Shown: positions 48,486 through 57,097 of the stretch, piece after piece
How positions within the stretch are numbered: position 1 is the stretch's first letter
Layout: each line of letters begins with the position of its first letter
DNA from: an uncultured Clostridia bacterium
GTDB lineage: Bacteria > Bacillota > Clostridia > Christensenellales > Aristaeellaceae
DNA length: 64,000 nucleotides
Direction: 5' to 3'
Assembly (NCBI GenBank): GCA_944333055.1
Contig: CALVKT010000015.1
Coordinates: 18,894-82,893, forward strand
The notes under the pieces: model-generated
What the model saw: the letters and a program-made list of their open reading frames with translations, nothing else
Databases searched by the model: none
What the model was told of the DNA's origin: nothing
Translations under genes and position numbers: made by a program

Positions 48486-49441
48486 GGGCGGTTCTGGGCA
48501 TTGATACCAGTTGCTACACGACCTCCGCGGCGCTGGTCAGCGTGACGGGCGAGATCCTCGCCGCCTCGCGCAGCCTGCTGACGGTGGAGGCCGGTGCGCG
48601 CGGGCTGATGCAGTCGGAGGGGCTGTTTCAGCATGTGAAGCGCCTGCCGGAGCGGATCGCCGGCGTGCTGGCCGATGCGCCGCAGGCGCAGATCGTCGCC
48701 GTGAGCGCGAGTACGCGCCCCAGGCCGGCGCAGGAGTCGTATATGCCCGTCTTTCGGGCGGGAGAAAGTCAGGCGCGCGCAGCGGCATCCTTGCTACGCG
48801 TGCCTTTTTATCCTGTCAGCCATCAGGAGGGGCACGTGCGCGCGGCGATGGTCGATTCGGGCATCGACGCGGCGGCGCCGTTTCTGGCGCTGCACCTGTC
48901 CGGCGGCACGACGGAGATCCTGCGCTGCGAACAGGGGGCGCTGACGCTGTTGGGCGGCAGCCGCGACCTGCACGCCGGTCAGCTCGTGGACCGCACGGGC
49001 GTGCGCATGGGCCTGCCGTTCCCGGCGGGGCCGTCGCTGGAGCGGCTGGCGATGGCAGGGGCCAGGGACGTGCAGGCGCTGCTGGGCGTGTCCATCAAGG
49101 GCGTGGACTGCTGCCTGGCAGGCGCGGAGAACAAGATCACGCGCTGGCTGGAAGAGGAAATCATGACCCGCGAGCAGATTGCGGCGGAGGTGTTCGACTT
49201 TCTGGCGCGCACCATCGTGCGCCAGATCGAGAACGCGTGCGAGGGGACGGGCTGCCGGCAGGCGCTGCTGGCGGGCGGCGTGGCGTCCTCGACGCTGCTG
49301 CGCGAGATGATGCGCGCCCGCGCGAAGAAGCGCAAGCTTTCATGCAGGCTCTGCTTTGCCCGGCCGGAGCTCTCCGGCGACAATGCGGTCGGCGTGGCGC
49401 TGTTGGGCGCGGACAGGTACAAGGAGGAGGAATCGCCATGA
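48482..49441 (+). CDS. Kae1/TsaD-like ASKHA protein (peptidase M22 family)
   Basis: 319-residue protein of the TsaD/Kae1 superfamily: '[18 protein letters not shown]', '[20 protein letters not shown]', metal-binding HxxxH in '[12 protein letters not shown]', '[11 protein letters not shown]', '[14 protein letters not shown]' and '[16 protein letters not shown]'. It differs from true TsaD (which makes t6A in tRNA) in the N-terminal region, and Clostridia have such a paralogue between nusB and folD/xseA. The function is unknown. Starts at ATG 48482 in the nusB stop region and overlaps folD by 4 bases. Confidence 0.82.
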   Translation: MRAVLGIDTSCYTTSAALVSVTGEILAASRSLLTVEAGARGLMQSEGLFQHVKRLPERIAGVLADAPQAQIVAVSASTRPRPAQESYMPVFRAGESQARAAASLLRVPFYPVSHQEGHVRAAMVDSGIDAAAPFLALHLSGGTTEILRCEQGALTLLGGSRDLHAGQLVDRTGVRMGLPFPAGPSLERLAMAGARDVQALLGVSIKGVDCCLAGAENKITRWLEEEIMTREQIAAEVFDFLARTIVRQIENACEGTGCRQALLAGGVASSTLLREMMRARAKKRKLSCRLCFARPELSGDNAVGVALLGADRYKEEESP

Positions 49442-50280
49442 CGCTGATGGATGGACGGGCCGTCGCCAACGCGGTCAAGGAGGAAGCGGCGCTGCGCGCC
49501 AAAGCGCTCATCGAGCGCGGCGTGACGCCGCATCTGGCCGTCGTGCTCGTGGGCGAGGACCCGGCAAGCCAGGTCTACGTGCGCAACAAGGAGACGGGCT
49601 GCCGCAAGACGGGCATCCGCTCCACGGTCGTGAGGCTTGCGCAGGACTGCACGCAGCAGGACGTCGAGGAGACGGTCGCGCGGCTCAATGCGGACGCATC
49701 CGTGCACGGCATCCTCGTGCAGCTTCCGCTGCCACGGCACCTCGACGAGGCGCGCGTGCTGCGCCTGATCGACCCGGACAAGGACGTCGACGGCTTTCAC
49801 GCGATGAACGCCGGACGGCTGATGATTGGCCAACCGGGCTTTGTGCCCTGTACGCCGCTGGGCGTGATGAAGCTGCTGGAAGCCTATGAAATCGACCTGA
49901 CGGGCAAACACGCCGTGGTCATCGGCCGCAGCAACATCGTGGGCAAGCCCATGGCCATGCTGCTGCTCGCGGCCAACGCGACGGTGACGGTCTGCCACTC
50001 GCGCACGCAGGGCCTTGCCGAAATCGCGCGGCAGGCGGACATCCTGGTGGCGGCCGTGGGCCGTCCCCGCTTTGTGACGGCGGATATGGTCAAGCCCGGC
50101 GCGACGGTGATCGACGTGGGCATCAACCGCGTGGACGGGCGGCTCGTGGGCGACGTGGACTTTGACGCGGTCTCGCAGGCGGCGGGCTGCATCACGCCCG
50201 TGCCCGGCGGCGTCGGGCAGATGACGATTGCCATGCTGCTGTGCAACACGATCGATGCGGCGGCGCGCCATGGCCGCTAA
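49438..50280 (+). CDS. folD: Bifunctional methylene-tetrahydrofolate dehydrogenase/cyclohydrolase
   Basis: 280-residue FolD. '[28 protein letters not shown]' has the catalytic Lys and Tyr; '[14 protein letters not shown]', '[13 protein letters not shown]', '[11 protein letters not shown]', '[31 protein letters not shown]' (NADP-binding) and '[21 protein letters not shown]' follow. ATG 49438 overlaps the previous stop; strong AAGGAGGAGG site. Overlaps xseA by 11 bases. Confidence 0.96.
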   Translation: MTLMDGRAVANAVKEEAALRAKALIERGVTPHLAVVLVGEDPASQVYVRNKETGCRKTGIRSTVVRLAQDCTQQDVEETVARLNADASVHGILVQLPLPRHLDEARVLRLIDPDKDVDGFHAMNAGRLMIGQPGFVPCTPLGVMKLLEAYEIDLTGKHAVVIGRSNIVGKPMAMLLLAANATVTVCHSRTQGLAEIARQADILVAAVGRPRFVTADMVKPGATVIDVGINRVDGRLVGDVDFDAVSQAAGCITPVPGGVGQMTIAMLLCNTIDAAARHGR

Positions 50281-51475
50281 ACTGACGCTGACCGTCTCCC
50301 AGCTCAACGAGTACATCCGGCGCATGCTGCAGCTGGACCCGATGCTCCACGGCGTAGCGCTGCGCGGGGAGATCAGCAACCTGAAGTTTCATCAGTCGGG
50401 CACCATCTTCTTCACGCTCAAGGACGAGCTGTCCGCCATCGCCTGCGTGATGTACGCGAGCGACACGGCAAACCTGCAAGTCACGCCGTTTGAGGGCATG
50501 CGCGCGGTCGTCTCCGGCAGTGCAGGTCTGTACGTGCGCGGCGGGCAGATGCAGTTTTATGCAAACGATCTGCGCGCGGAGGGCGTCGGCGTGCTCTACG
50601 AGCGGCTGCTCGCCCTCAAGGACAGGCTCGCGAAGGAAGGGCTGTTTGAGCGCAAGCGATCCCTGCCGCCGTATCCGGATACGATCGGCGTGGTCACATC
50701 GCCCACCGGCGCGGTCATTCACGACATCATGCACGTCGCCTTCCGGCGCGACCCGCAGGCGCGCATGCTGCTGTGCCCCGTGCGCGTGCAGGGCGCCGGC
50801 GCGGCGCAGGAGGTCGTGCAGGCGATTGAGCTGCTCTCGCGCATGGACGGCGTCAGCGTGATCATCGTCGCGCGCGGCGGCGGCTCGATGGAAGACCTGT
50901 GGACGTTCAACGAGGAATGCGTCGTGCGCGCGGTCGCCGCGTGCACGACGCCCATCGTCTCGGCGGTCGGCCATGAGACGGATGTGACGCTGTGCGATCT
51001 GGCGGCGGATCTGCGCGCGCCCACGCCGTCTGCGGCGGCGGAGTGCGTGACGCCGCTGCGCACGCAGACGATGGACAAGCTGGCGCAGCTCAGGCGAGCG
51101 CTGGACGATGCGGCGGTGCGCCGGATTGCCCGGCGGGAAGCGGCGCTGCACGCAGCCGCCGCGGCGCTCGCCGCGCGCAGGCCGCAGGCGCGGCTGGAGG
51201 CGGAGGCAAAGCGGCTCGCGCAGCTTGGCGTGCAGCTTCGCCGTGCGGCGCAGGGGCAGATGGGCCGGCACGAAACGCGGCTGGCGCAGCGCGGGCGCGA
51301 GCTGTACATGCTCAGCCCGTATCGCGTGCTCGCGCGCGGCTACGCCATCGTCAGCCGCGCGGCCAAGCCGGTCGTCTCCGCTGCGCAGCTCGCCGCGGGC
51401 GACGCGGTGACGATTCGCTTTGCGGACGGCACGGCGCAGGCGCGCATTGCCGCAAACACGACCGGGGAGGATTGA
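50270..51475 (+). CDS. xseA: Exodeoxyribonuclease VII large subunit
   Basis: 401-residue nuclease subunit. N-terminal OB domain ('[14 protein letters not shown]' and '[22 protein letters not shown]', residues 5-105), catalytic domain ('[15 protein letters not shown]', '[20 protein letters not shown]', '[31 protein letters not shown]') and a long coiled-coil (~265-345), ending with '[11 protein letters not shown]'. ExoVII degrades single-stranded DNA. ATG 50270 lies 11 bases inside folD. Confidence 0.96.
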   Translation: MAAKLTLTVSQLNEYIRRMLQLDPMLHGVALRGEISNLKFHQSGTIFFTLKDELSAIACVMYASDTANLQVTPFEGMRAVVSGSAGLYVRGGQMQFYANDLRAEGVGVLYERLLALKDRLAKEGLFERKRSLPPYPDTIGVVTSPTGAVIHDIMHVAFRRDPQARMLLCPVRVQGAGAAQEVVQAIELLSRMDGVSVIIVARGGGSMEDLWTFNEECVVRAVAACTTPIVSAVGHETDVTLCDLAADLRAPTPSAAAECVTPLRTQTMDKLAQLRRALDDAAVRRIARREAALHAAAAALAARRPQARLEAEAKRLAQLGVQLRRAAQGQMGRHETRLAQRGRELYMLSPYRVLARGYAIVSRAAKPVVSAAQLAAGDAVTIRFADGTAQARIAANTTGED

Positions 51476-51477
51476 GC

Positions 51478-51723
51478 ATGGCTGCCAGGAAGAAGAAAGC
51501 GATCACCTTTGAAGAGGGCATGCAGGCGCTTGACGCGCTGGTCGAGCACCTCAGCGACGGCGAGTTGCCGCTGGAAGAGGCGATGTCGCTCTACGAGGAG
51601 GGCGTGGCGCTGCACGGGCAGCTTGAAGAGATGCTCGCCCGGCAAAAGCGGCGCATGGAGACGATCGACCCGGAGACGGCGGAGATCGGGACGTTTGAGG
51701 AGGATGAACATGACGTATCTTGA
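51478..51723 (+). CDS. xseB: Exodeoxyribonuclease VII small subunit
   Basis: 81-residue helical protein: 'TFEEGMQALDALVEHLSDGELPLEEAMSLYEEGVALHGQLEEML', the XseB pattern. GGGGAGG lies 5 bases before ATG 51478; overlaps the ispA start by 14 bases. Confidence 0.95.
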   Translation: MAARKKKAITFEEGMQALDALVEHLSDGELPLEEAMSLYEEGVALHGQLEEMLARQKRRMETIDPETAEIGTFEEDEHDVS

Positions 51724-52621
51724 GCAGTACGCGCAATATGTCGGGATGCTTGAGGCGGAGCTGGAACGCCTGCTGCCCGAAACGGACGCGGCGTGCCCGC
51801 AGGAGGATGCCATTCCGCAGCACCTGTGCGCCGCCATGCGCTACAGCCTGATGGCGGGCGGCAAGCGGGTTCGCCCGGTGCTGCTGCTTGCCGCCTGTCA
51901 GATGCTCGGCGGAGATATCGAGCAGGCGAAGACGCCGGCCGCCGCGCTGGAGATGATTCACACGTATTCGCTGATCCACGACGATCTGCCGGGCATGGAT
52001 GACGACGACTACCGCCGCGGCCGCCCGACGAACCACAAGGTATACGGCGTGGGCCACGCGATCCTGGCGGGCGACGGCCTGCTCAACTACGCCTATGAGT
52101 GCCTGCTGGGCAACGCGCTGCGCTTTCCGCGGAACATGGAGGGGCTCGTGCGGGCGGCGGATGCGATTGCAAACCGCGCGGGCGTGCGCGGTATGATCGC
52201 AGGGCAGAGTCTCGATCTGCTCAGCGAGCACATGGAGCCGGACGCGGCGCGCCTGCTCTACATCCACACGCACAAGACGGCGGATCTGCTGACGGCGCCG
52301 CTGCTGGCGGCGGCCTACATCGCCGGGGCGGACGAGGCGCAAAGGGACGCGCTGTGCCGCTTTGGCTTCTGCGTGGGCATCGCCTTTCAGATCGACGACG
52401 ACCTGCTGGATGTGGAGGGCGAGGCGGCGCTGCTGGGCAAGCAGACCGGCATGGACGCCCAGCGCGGCAAGATGACCTGGCCGGCGCTGGTGGGCGTCGC
52501 GGCGGCGCGCGAGCGTTCCGCACGGCTGTGGGATGAGGCGGAGGAGGCGCTTTCGATCTTCGGGGAGCGTGCTGCATTCCTGCATGGCTTTGCGGCGCAG
52601 ATGCGCACGCGCAAGAGTTGA
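51710..52621 (+). CDS. ispA: Polyprenyl (farnesyl) diphosphate synthase
   Basis: 303-residue short-chain prenyltransferase: 'MRYSLMAGGKRVRPVLLLAAC', first Asp-rich motif in 'SLIHDDLPGMDDDDYRRGRPTNH', 'GQSLDL', 'KTADLLTAPL' and second motif 'FQIDDDLLDVEG'. Two residues are inserted in the first motif ('DDLPGMDDD'), as in type II FPP synthases. ATG 51710 is 6 bases after GAGGAGG; ATG 51704 abuts it. Feeds undecaprenyl and other terpenoids; dxs is four genes downstream. Confidence 0.95.
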   Translation: MTYLEQYAQYVGMLEAELERLLPETDAACPQEDAIPQHLCAAMRYSLMAGGKRVRPVLLLAACQMLGGDIEQAKTPAAALEMIHTYSLIHDDLPGMDDDDYRRGRPTNHKVYGVGHAILAGDGLLNYAYECLLGNALRFPRNMEGLVRAADAIANRAGVRGMIAGQSLDLLSEHMEPDAARLLYIHTHKTADLLTAPLLAAAYIAGADEAQRDALCRFGFCVGIAFQIDDDLLDVEGEAALLGKQTGMDAQRGKMTWPALVGVAAARERSARLWDEAEEALSIFGERAAFLHGFAAQMRTRKS

Positions 52622-52651
52622 CAGGTCAGAAGAAGGACGGAGGGAACAACT

Positions 52652-53098
52652 TTGGGGGTTGTGCTTGACATTTTGGGCAACCGCGTGATACAGGCGGCAG
52701 CGCTGGCTTGGGCGGTTGCCCAGGCGCTCAAGGTCGTGCTGACGCTGGCGATCAGCAAGCGGTTTGACCGCTCGCGCGTGCTCGGCTCTGGCGGCATGCC
52801 CAGCTCGCATTCCTCGATGGTCTGCGCCATGCTGATGGTCATCGGGTTCAGGGAGGGCTTTTCCTCTTCGATCTTTGCGCTGGCGTTCTGCTTTGCGGGC
52901 GTCGTGATGTACGACGCGGCGGGCGTGCGCCGCTCCACAGGCCGCAACGCTGCGGTGATCAACCACCTGATGGACGCGCTATCGGGCAACGGCTATGCGC
53001 TGGACGGGGAGCGGCTCAAGGAGCTGGTGGGCCATACGCCGATTCAGGTGATGGCCGGCGCGCTGCTGGGCATCCTCATCGGCACGCTGATGGCGTGA
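52652..53098 (+). CDS. Divergent PAP2 family protein (DUF212)
   Basis: 148-residue membrane protein with about four helices and the conserved 'SGGMPSSHSSMVCAMLMVIG' motif and 'MYDAAGVRRSTGRNAAVIN' of the divergent PAP2/acid phosphatase family. Possible lipid phosphatase acting on polyprenyl or other diphosphates, which fits its place after ispA; activity is unproven for the family. TTG 52652 has GGAGGG upstream. Last gene before the noncoding RNA. Confidence 0.88.
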   Translation: MGVVLDILGNRVIQAAALAWAVAQALKVVLTLAISKRFDRSRVLGSGGMPSSHSSMVCAMLMVIGFREGFSSSIFALAFCFAGVVMYDAAGVRRSTGRNAAVINHLMDALSGNGYALDGERLKELVGHTPIQVMAGALLGILIGTLMA

Positions 53099-53118
53099 CT
53101 GACCGGCGGCGCAGACAC

Positions 53119-53147
53119 TTGCGCGGACTTGACAGGTGTGGTATAAT
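53119..53147 (+). promoter_or_regulatory. Promoter of the large noncoding RNA
   Basis: TTGCGC (53119-53124), 17-base spacer, TATAAT (53142-53147) preceded by TGG (extended -10). A TTGACA at 53129-53134 is too close to the -10 to be its partner. Confidence 0.75.
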
Positions 53148-53153
53148 ACGCCG

Positions 53154-53755
53154 TAGGTGGTGCAGTATTCTAGTCAGCAGAGCTGTCCCTGAAGACGGGG
53201 CTAAAAATCCGTTGAAGGGCATATCGATGAAGTTTCTGGTACCGGCTGCTGACGCCCAGTCGGGGGTCGGTGCTGGAAGTAAGAATTATGGGCGGCCGTC
53301 AATGGCATGACGGAGTTCGACCCATTTTTCGTGGAGGCATGATGCGCTTGCATCATGAAAACCTGCATGGTGGTACCCAAGCTGCCTGCAGTGTAGCCTG
53401 CCTTGAGTGGTGGTGGCGGATCGCGGAACAACGCGCGGTGACCAAAGGCTCACGGAAACCGCTGCGATCGCCGTGTGAAACCACGGCTGCAAAAGAGGCT
53501 AGGGGACAGCCGACGCTGCCGAGGAAAGCTCCTAGACTGTCGATGAGGATATAACAGAGATTACAGTGTGGACTCAGTGGTAATTCGGTCGTGCGCACGG
53601 AAACGGCGCAACGTTCGTTTTCAAGGGAAACCGCTCCTATGGCGACAGGGAGTAACGGGCGGGGAAATCCTACCGAACCTATGCCGCAAGGTTTATTTGT
53701 TGTATCACCACCTCTCGTCAAAAGCAACTGCCCACGCCTGTTCGTGGGCTTTTTT
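53154..53755 (+). ncRNA. ole: OLE (Ornate Large Extremophilic) RNA
   Basis: About 600 nt without a credible reading frame, between ispA/PAP2 and a membrane-protein gene, with its own promoter and a terminator. Direct sequence features are a long-range helix GTCAGCAG/CTGCTGAC (53173-53180 and 53246-53253), a perfect hairpin CATGATGC-GCTT-GCATCATG (53338-53357), CCGTG/CACGG, and many A-rich internal loops. Size (~610 nt in Bacillus halodurans), neighbourhood (folD-nusB-xseAB-ispA before; dxs-tlyA-nadK-argR-recN after) and the adjacent multi-pass protein match OLE RNA, which with OapA forms a membrane ribonucleoprotein linked to tolerance of cold and short-chain alcohols. RNase P RNA, tmRNA and 6S RNA do not fit. 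I could not check it against a covariance model. Confidence 0.85.
53730..53755 (+). terminator. Terminator at the 3' end of the OLE RNA
   Basis: GCCCACG (53730-53736) / CGTGGGC (53743-53749) with a 6-base loop and six T residues (53750-53755), 39 bases before oapA. Readthrough or a promoter inside the RNA would be needed for the genes downstream. Confidence 0.9.
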
Positions 53756-53794
53756 GGAATGTTCCTCAATCAATCTTTCGGAGTGAAGCAATAC

Positions 53795-54379
53795 GTGAGT
53801 AAAAAAGAAAAGACCCGGCAGAGCCAGCAGAGATGGGTGCTGACCGTCGTGTGCCTCTCCTTCGGTCTTTCAATCGTCATGTCCCTGATCACCAGCGTGT
53901 TCATGGAATCCGCGGGGATCTTTGTCGCGGTGCTCTCGCTGCTCATGCTGGTGATGCTGGGCATCATCGCGGACATCGTCGGCACGGCGGTGACCTCTGC
54001 AGACGAGCAGCCTTTTATCGCCATGGCATCCAAGCGCATCCTGGGCGCGCGGCAGGCGCTGCTGCTCATCCGCAAGGCCGAACGCGTCTCCAACATCCTC
54101 AACGACGTCGTGGGCGACATCGTGGGCATCATCTCCGGTTCGGCCGGCTCGGTCATCGCGGCGTATCTCGTCTCGATGGGCTTGAAGAGCGCCGTCGCGT
54201 CCATGCTCATCACGGCCTTCACCTCCGCGTTCATGATCGGCGGCAAGGCGTACGGCAAGGGCTTTGCCATCGCCAACAGCGCGCAGATCATGCTGGCGGT
54301 CGGCCGCGTGATGGCTGTATTCCAGCAGAAAAGCGGCACGAAACAGAAGAAAAAGAAGACGCGTAAGGAGGCGCTGTGA
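53795..54379 (+). CDS. oapA: OLE-associated protein OapA
   Basis: 194-residue multi-pass membrane protein with Lys-rich ends ('SKKEKTRQSQQRW' and 'KQKKKKTRKEAL'). Hydrophobic helices: 'WVLTVVCLSFGLSIVMSLITSVFM', 'GIFVAVLSLLMLVMLGIIADIVGTAVTSADEQPFIAMASKR', 'DIVGIISGSAGSVIAAYLVSMG' and 'SAVASMLITAFTSAFMIGGKAYGKGFAIANSAQIMLAVG'. OapA of B. halodurans has a similar size and carries OLE RNA to the membrane. Identified from context and topology. GTG 53795 is 11 bases after GGAG. It precedes dxs by one base. Confidence 0.85.
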   Translation: MSKKEKTRQSQQRWVLTVVCLSFGLSIVMSLITSVFMESAGIFVAVLSLLMLVMLGIIADIVGTAVTSADEQPFIAMASKRILGARQALLLIRKAERVSNILNDVVGDIVGIISGSAGSVIAAYLVSMGLKSAVASMLITAFTSAFMIGGKAYGKGFAIANSAQIMLAVGRVMAVFQQKSGTKQKKKKTRKEAL

Positions 54380-54380
54380 G

Positions 54381-56267
54381 ATGGGGGTTTTGACCGCAAT
54401 TCATGGCCCTGAAGACGTCAAGAAGCTGAGCGCGTCCGAATGCGAGGCGCTCGCCACTGAGCTCCGGCAGACGATCATCGACACGGTTTCGCGCCAGGGC
54501 GGGCATCTGGCCTCCAATCTGGGCGATGTGGAGCTGACGATCGCCCTGCACCGCGCGTTCAGCAGCCCGAAGGACAAGCTCATCTTCGACGTGGGCCATC
54601 AGATCTACGCGCACAAGCTGCTCACCGGGCGCCAGGACATCTTCCCGACGCTTCGTTCCTATCACGGCATGAGCGGCTTTCCGTGCCGCGCGGAGAGCGA
54701 ACACGATCTGTTTGACACGGGCCATTCCTCCACGGCCATCTCCATGGCGCTGGGGCTGGCGCGCGCGCGCGACCTGCGCCACGAGGACTATCACGTGGTC
54801 GCCGTCGTCGGCGACGGCGCGATGACCGGCGGCATGTGCTATGAGGCGATGAACGACGCGGGCAACGGCAGGAGCCGCCTGATCGTCGTGCTCAACGACA
54901 ACGAGATGTCCATCTCCAAGAACGTCGGCGCGCTCACCGAGTACTTCAAGCACCTGCGCGCCAGCGCCTCCTGGTACGGCGGCAAGAAGCGCGTCAAGCA
55001 CCACATCCAGCGCATACCGCTGCTGGGCAAGCCGACCGCCGCCCTGATCGAGAAGGTCAAGAACATGGTCAAGTCCGTCGTGACGGAGGGCGAGTTGTTT
55101 GAAGCGCTGGGCTTTCGCTATCTGGGCCCGTTCAATGGGCACAATATCGAAGAGATGACGCGCGTGTTTGAGGAGGCCAAGCGGATCAACGACACGCCGC
55201 TGCTCATCCACGTCATCACCAAAAAGGGATACGGTTACGATCTGGCAGAGCGCCAGCCGGAGAAGTTTCACGGCGTGGCGCCTTTCCGCGTGGAAAACGG
55301 CCTGAAGCGCAATCAGTCTGCCAGGGAGAGCGCGGCGCAGGTCGCGGGCGGGGCGCTGTGCGCGCTCGCCGCGGAGGATGCGCGCGTCGTGGCGATCACG
55401 GCGGCCATGACGGGCGGCACGGGCCTCACAGACTTTGCCAAGTACTATCCGGATCGATTCTTTGACGTGGGCATCGCCGAGCAGCACGCCGTGAGCATGG
55501 CGGCGGGCATGGCGCGCGCGGGCCTCAAGCCGTATTTCGCGGTCTACGCCACGTTTTTGCAGCGCGCGTACGATCAGATCGTGCACGATGTCTGCCTGCA
55601 AAACCTGCCGGTGACGATCCTCTCGGATCACGTGGCGCTGGTGGGCGACGACGGCAAGACGCACCACGGCGTGCTCAGCGTGCCGATGCTCCTGAGCATC
55701 CCGAATCTGACGCTGCTCGCCCCGCGCGACACGGATTCAATCCGCGCGGCGGTGCGCGCGTCGCTGGCGCTCCCCGGCCCCTGCGTCATCCAGTATCCCA
55801 AGGACGGCGTTGCGCCGTATGCGGCGCTGGACGGCGAAGCGCCGCTTGCGGTGGGCCGCTGGCAGACGATGCGCGAGGGCGAGGACTGCGTGCTGCTCGC
55901 CTACGGCCGCATGACGAAGCACGCGCTGCTGGCCGCCGATCTTCTGGCGGCACAGGGCATCCGGGCGGGCGTGATCGACTGCTGGAGCCTGCGGCCCATG
56001 GACATGGACTGCCTGCGCGCGCTCTTTGCGCAGGGCCGGCGGATCGTCACCATTGAGGAAGGCGAATTGATCGGCGGCTTCGGCTCGGAGATCGCGCGGC
56101 TGTGCGTCCAATACGGCGCGCCGGAGCCGGCGGCCATCCTCGGCCTGCCCAATCGCTTCATCGCGCACGGCACGGTCGATCAGCTCCTGGAGGAATGCGG
56201 CCTGATGCCTGAGCAGATCGCGCAGCAGATTAAACAGGCGTTGACGGAGAAGCAGCATGTCGGATAA
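54381..56267 (+). CDS. dxs: 1-deoxy-D-xylulose-5-phosphate synthase
   Basis: 628-residue thiamine-diphosphate enzyme, first step of the MEP pathway. 'GGHLASNLGDVELTIALHRAF', 'FDVGHQIYAHKLLTGR', TPP/Mg motif 'VVAVVGDGAMTGGMCYEAMN...VVLNDNEMSIS', 'HVITKKGYGY', 'GGTGLTDFAKYYPDRFFDVGIAEQHAVSMAAGMA', 'HHGVLSVPML' and C-terminal 'EEGELIGGFGSEI'. Starts at ATG 54381, GGAGG eight bases upstream, and overlaps tlyA by 11 bases. Acts with ispA in the same locus to supply terpenoids. Confidence 0.97.
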   Translation: MGVLTAIHGPEDVKKLSASECEALATELRQTIIDTVSRQGGHLASNLGDVELTIALHRAFSSPKDKLIFDVGHQIYAHKLLTGRQDIFPTLRSYHGMSGFPCRAESEHDLFDTGHSSTAISMALGLARARDLRHEDYHVVAVVGDGAMTGGMCYEAMNDAGNGRSRLIVVLNDNEMSISKNVGALTEYFKHLRASASWYGGKKRVKHHIQRIPLLGKPTAALIEKVKNMVKSVVTEGELFEALGFRYLGPFNGHNIEEMTRVFEEAKRINDTPLLIHVITKKGYGYDLAERQPEKFHGVAPFRVENGLKRNQSARESAAQVAGGALCALAAEDARVVAITAAMTGGTGLTDFAKYYPDRFFDVGIAEQHAVSMAAGMARAGLKPYFAVYATFLQRAYDQIVHDVCLQNLPVTILSDHVALVGDDGKTHHGVLSVPMLLSIPNLTLLAPRDTDSIRAAVRASLALPGPCVIQYPKDGVAPYAALDGEAPLAVGRWQTMREGEDCVLLAYGRMTKHALLAADLLAAQGIRAGVIDCWSLRPMDMDCLRALFAQGRRIVTIEEGELIGGFGSEIARLCVQYGAPEPAAILGLPNRFIAHGTVDQLLEECGLMPEQIAQQIKQALTEKQHVG

Positions 56268-57075
56268 GAAGCGGGTAGATGTGGCGCTGGTGGAACGCGG
56301 ACTGGCGCAGAGCCGGGAGAAGGCGCAGGCGCTCGTGATGTCCGGCGTCGTGTACATCGGCGAGAACAAGGTGACCAAGGCTTCCGTGAGCGTCACGGAC
56401 GGGGACGCGCTCACCGTCCGCCAGAGCGGTACGGGCTACGTCAGCCGCGGCGCGCTCAAACTGGAAAAGGGGCTGCGCGTGTTCGGCGTCGATCCCGCCG
56501 GCGTGGTCGCCATGGATCTGGGCGCGTCCACGGGCGGCTTTACGGACGTGCTGCTCAAACATGGCGCGGCGCACGTATTCGCCATCGACGTGGGCTACGG
56601 CCAGCTCGACTGGAAGCTGCGCAACGACCCGCGCGTGACCGTGATGGAGCGCACCAACGCGCGCTATCTCACGCGCGCGGACCTCTCTTTGCAGCCGACG
56701 CTGGCGGTGATGGACGTGTCCTTCATCTCCATCACGCGGATTCTGCCCGCAGCGGCGGCGATCATGGGCGAGGACGGCGCGTTCATCTCGCTGATCAAGC
56801 CGCAGTTTGAGGCGGGGCGCGAGCGCGTGGGCAAGAAGGGCGTCGTGCGCGACGCGCAGGTGCACCGCGACGTGATCGCTGAGGTGCTCGCCTTCATTGA
56901 GCACGATCTGGGGTGGGCGGCGCAGGCGCTGTCCTTTTCGCCCATCAAGGGCCCGGAGGGCAACATCGAGTTTCTGGTGCACATTCTGCCCAGGTCCTGC
57001 GCGACGCACAGCGTGACGCAGGCGGAGATCGACGCGGTGGTGGCGCAGGCGCATGAAGGCCTGCGCGACGCATGA
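56257..57075 (+). CDS. tlyA: TlyA family rRNA (cytidine-2'-O)-methyltransferase
   Basis: 272-residue protein: N-terminal S4 RNA-binding domain ('KRVDVALVERGLAQSREKAQALVMSGVVYIGE', residues 5-65) and an FtsJ-like methyltransferase with SAM motif 'VAMDLGASTGGFTDVLLKHGA', 'AIDVGYGQLDWKLRNDPRV', 'VMDVSFISITRILPA' and 'KPQFEAGRERVGKKGVVRD'. TlyA methylates 16S and 23S rRNA in mycobacteria, so it affects capreomycin sensitivity there; here the substrate is inferred. Confidence 0.93.
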   Translation: MSDKKRVDVALVERGLAQSREKAQALVMSGVVYIGENKVTKASVSVTDGDALTVRQSGTGYVSRGALKLEKGLRVFGVDPAGVVAMDLGASTGGFTDVLLKHGAAHVFAIDVGYGQLDWKLRNDPRVTVMERTNARYLTRADLSLQPTLAVMDVSFISITRILPAAAAIMGEDGAFISLIKPQFEAGRERVGKKGVVRDAQVHRDVIAEVLAFIEHDLGWAAQALSFSPIKGPEGNIEFLVHILPRSCATHSVTQAEIDAVVAQAHEGLRDA

Positions 57076-57097
57076 GCCGCAGAAGGGGACGGCCGGT

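Noticed and set aside
53154..53755. RNase P RNA, tmRNA or 6S RNA as identity of the large RNA
   Set aside because: A 'GAGGAAAG' string recalls RNase P, but the rest of the P4 core and the length do not fit. There is no tRNA-like end for tmRNA, and 6S is far shorter. Context points to OLE.
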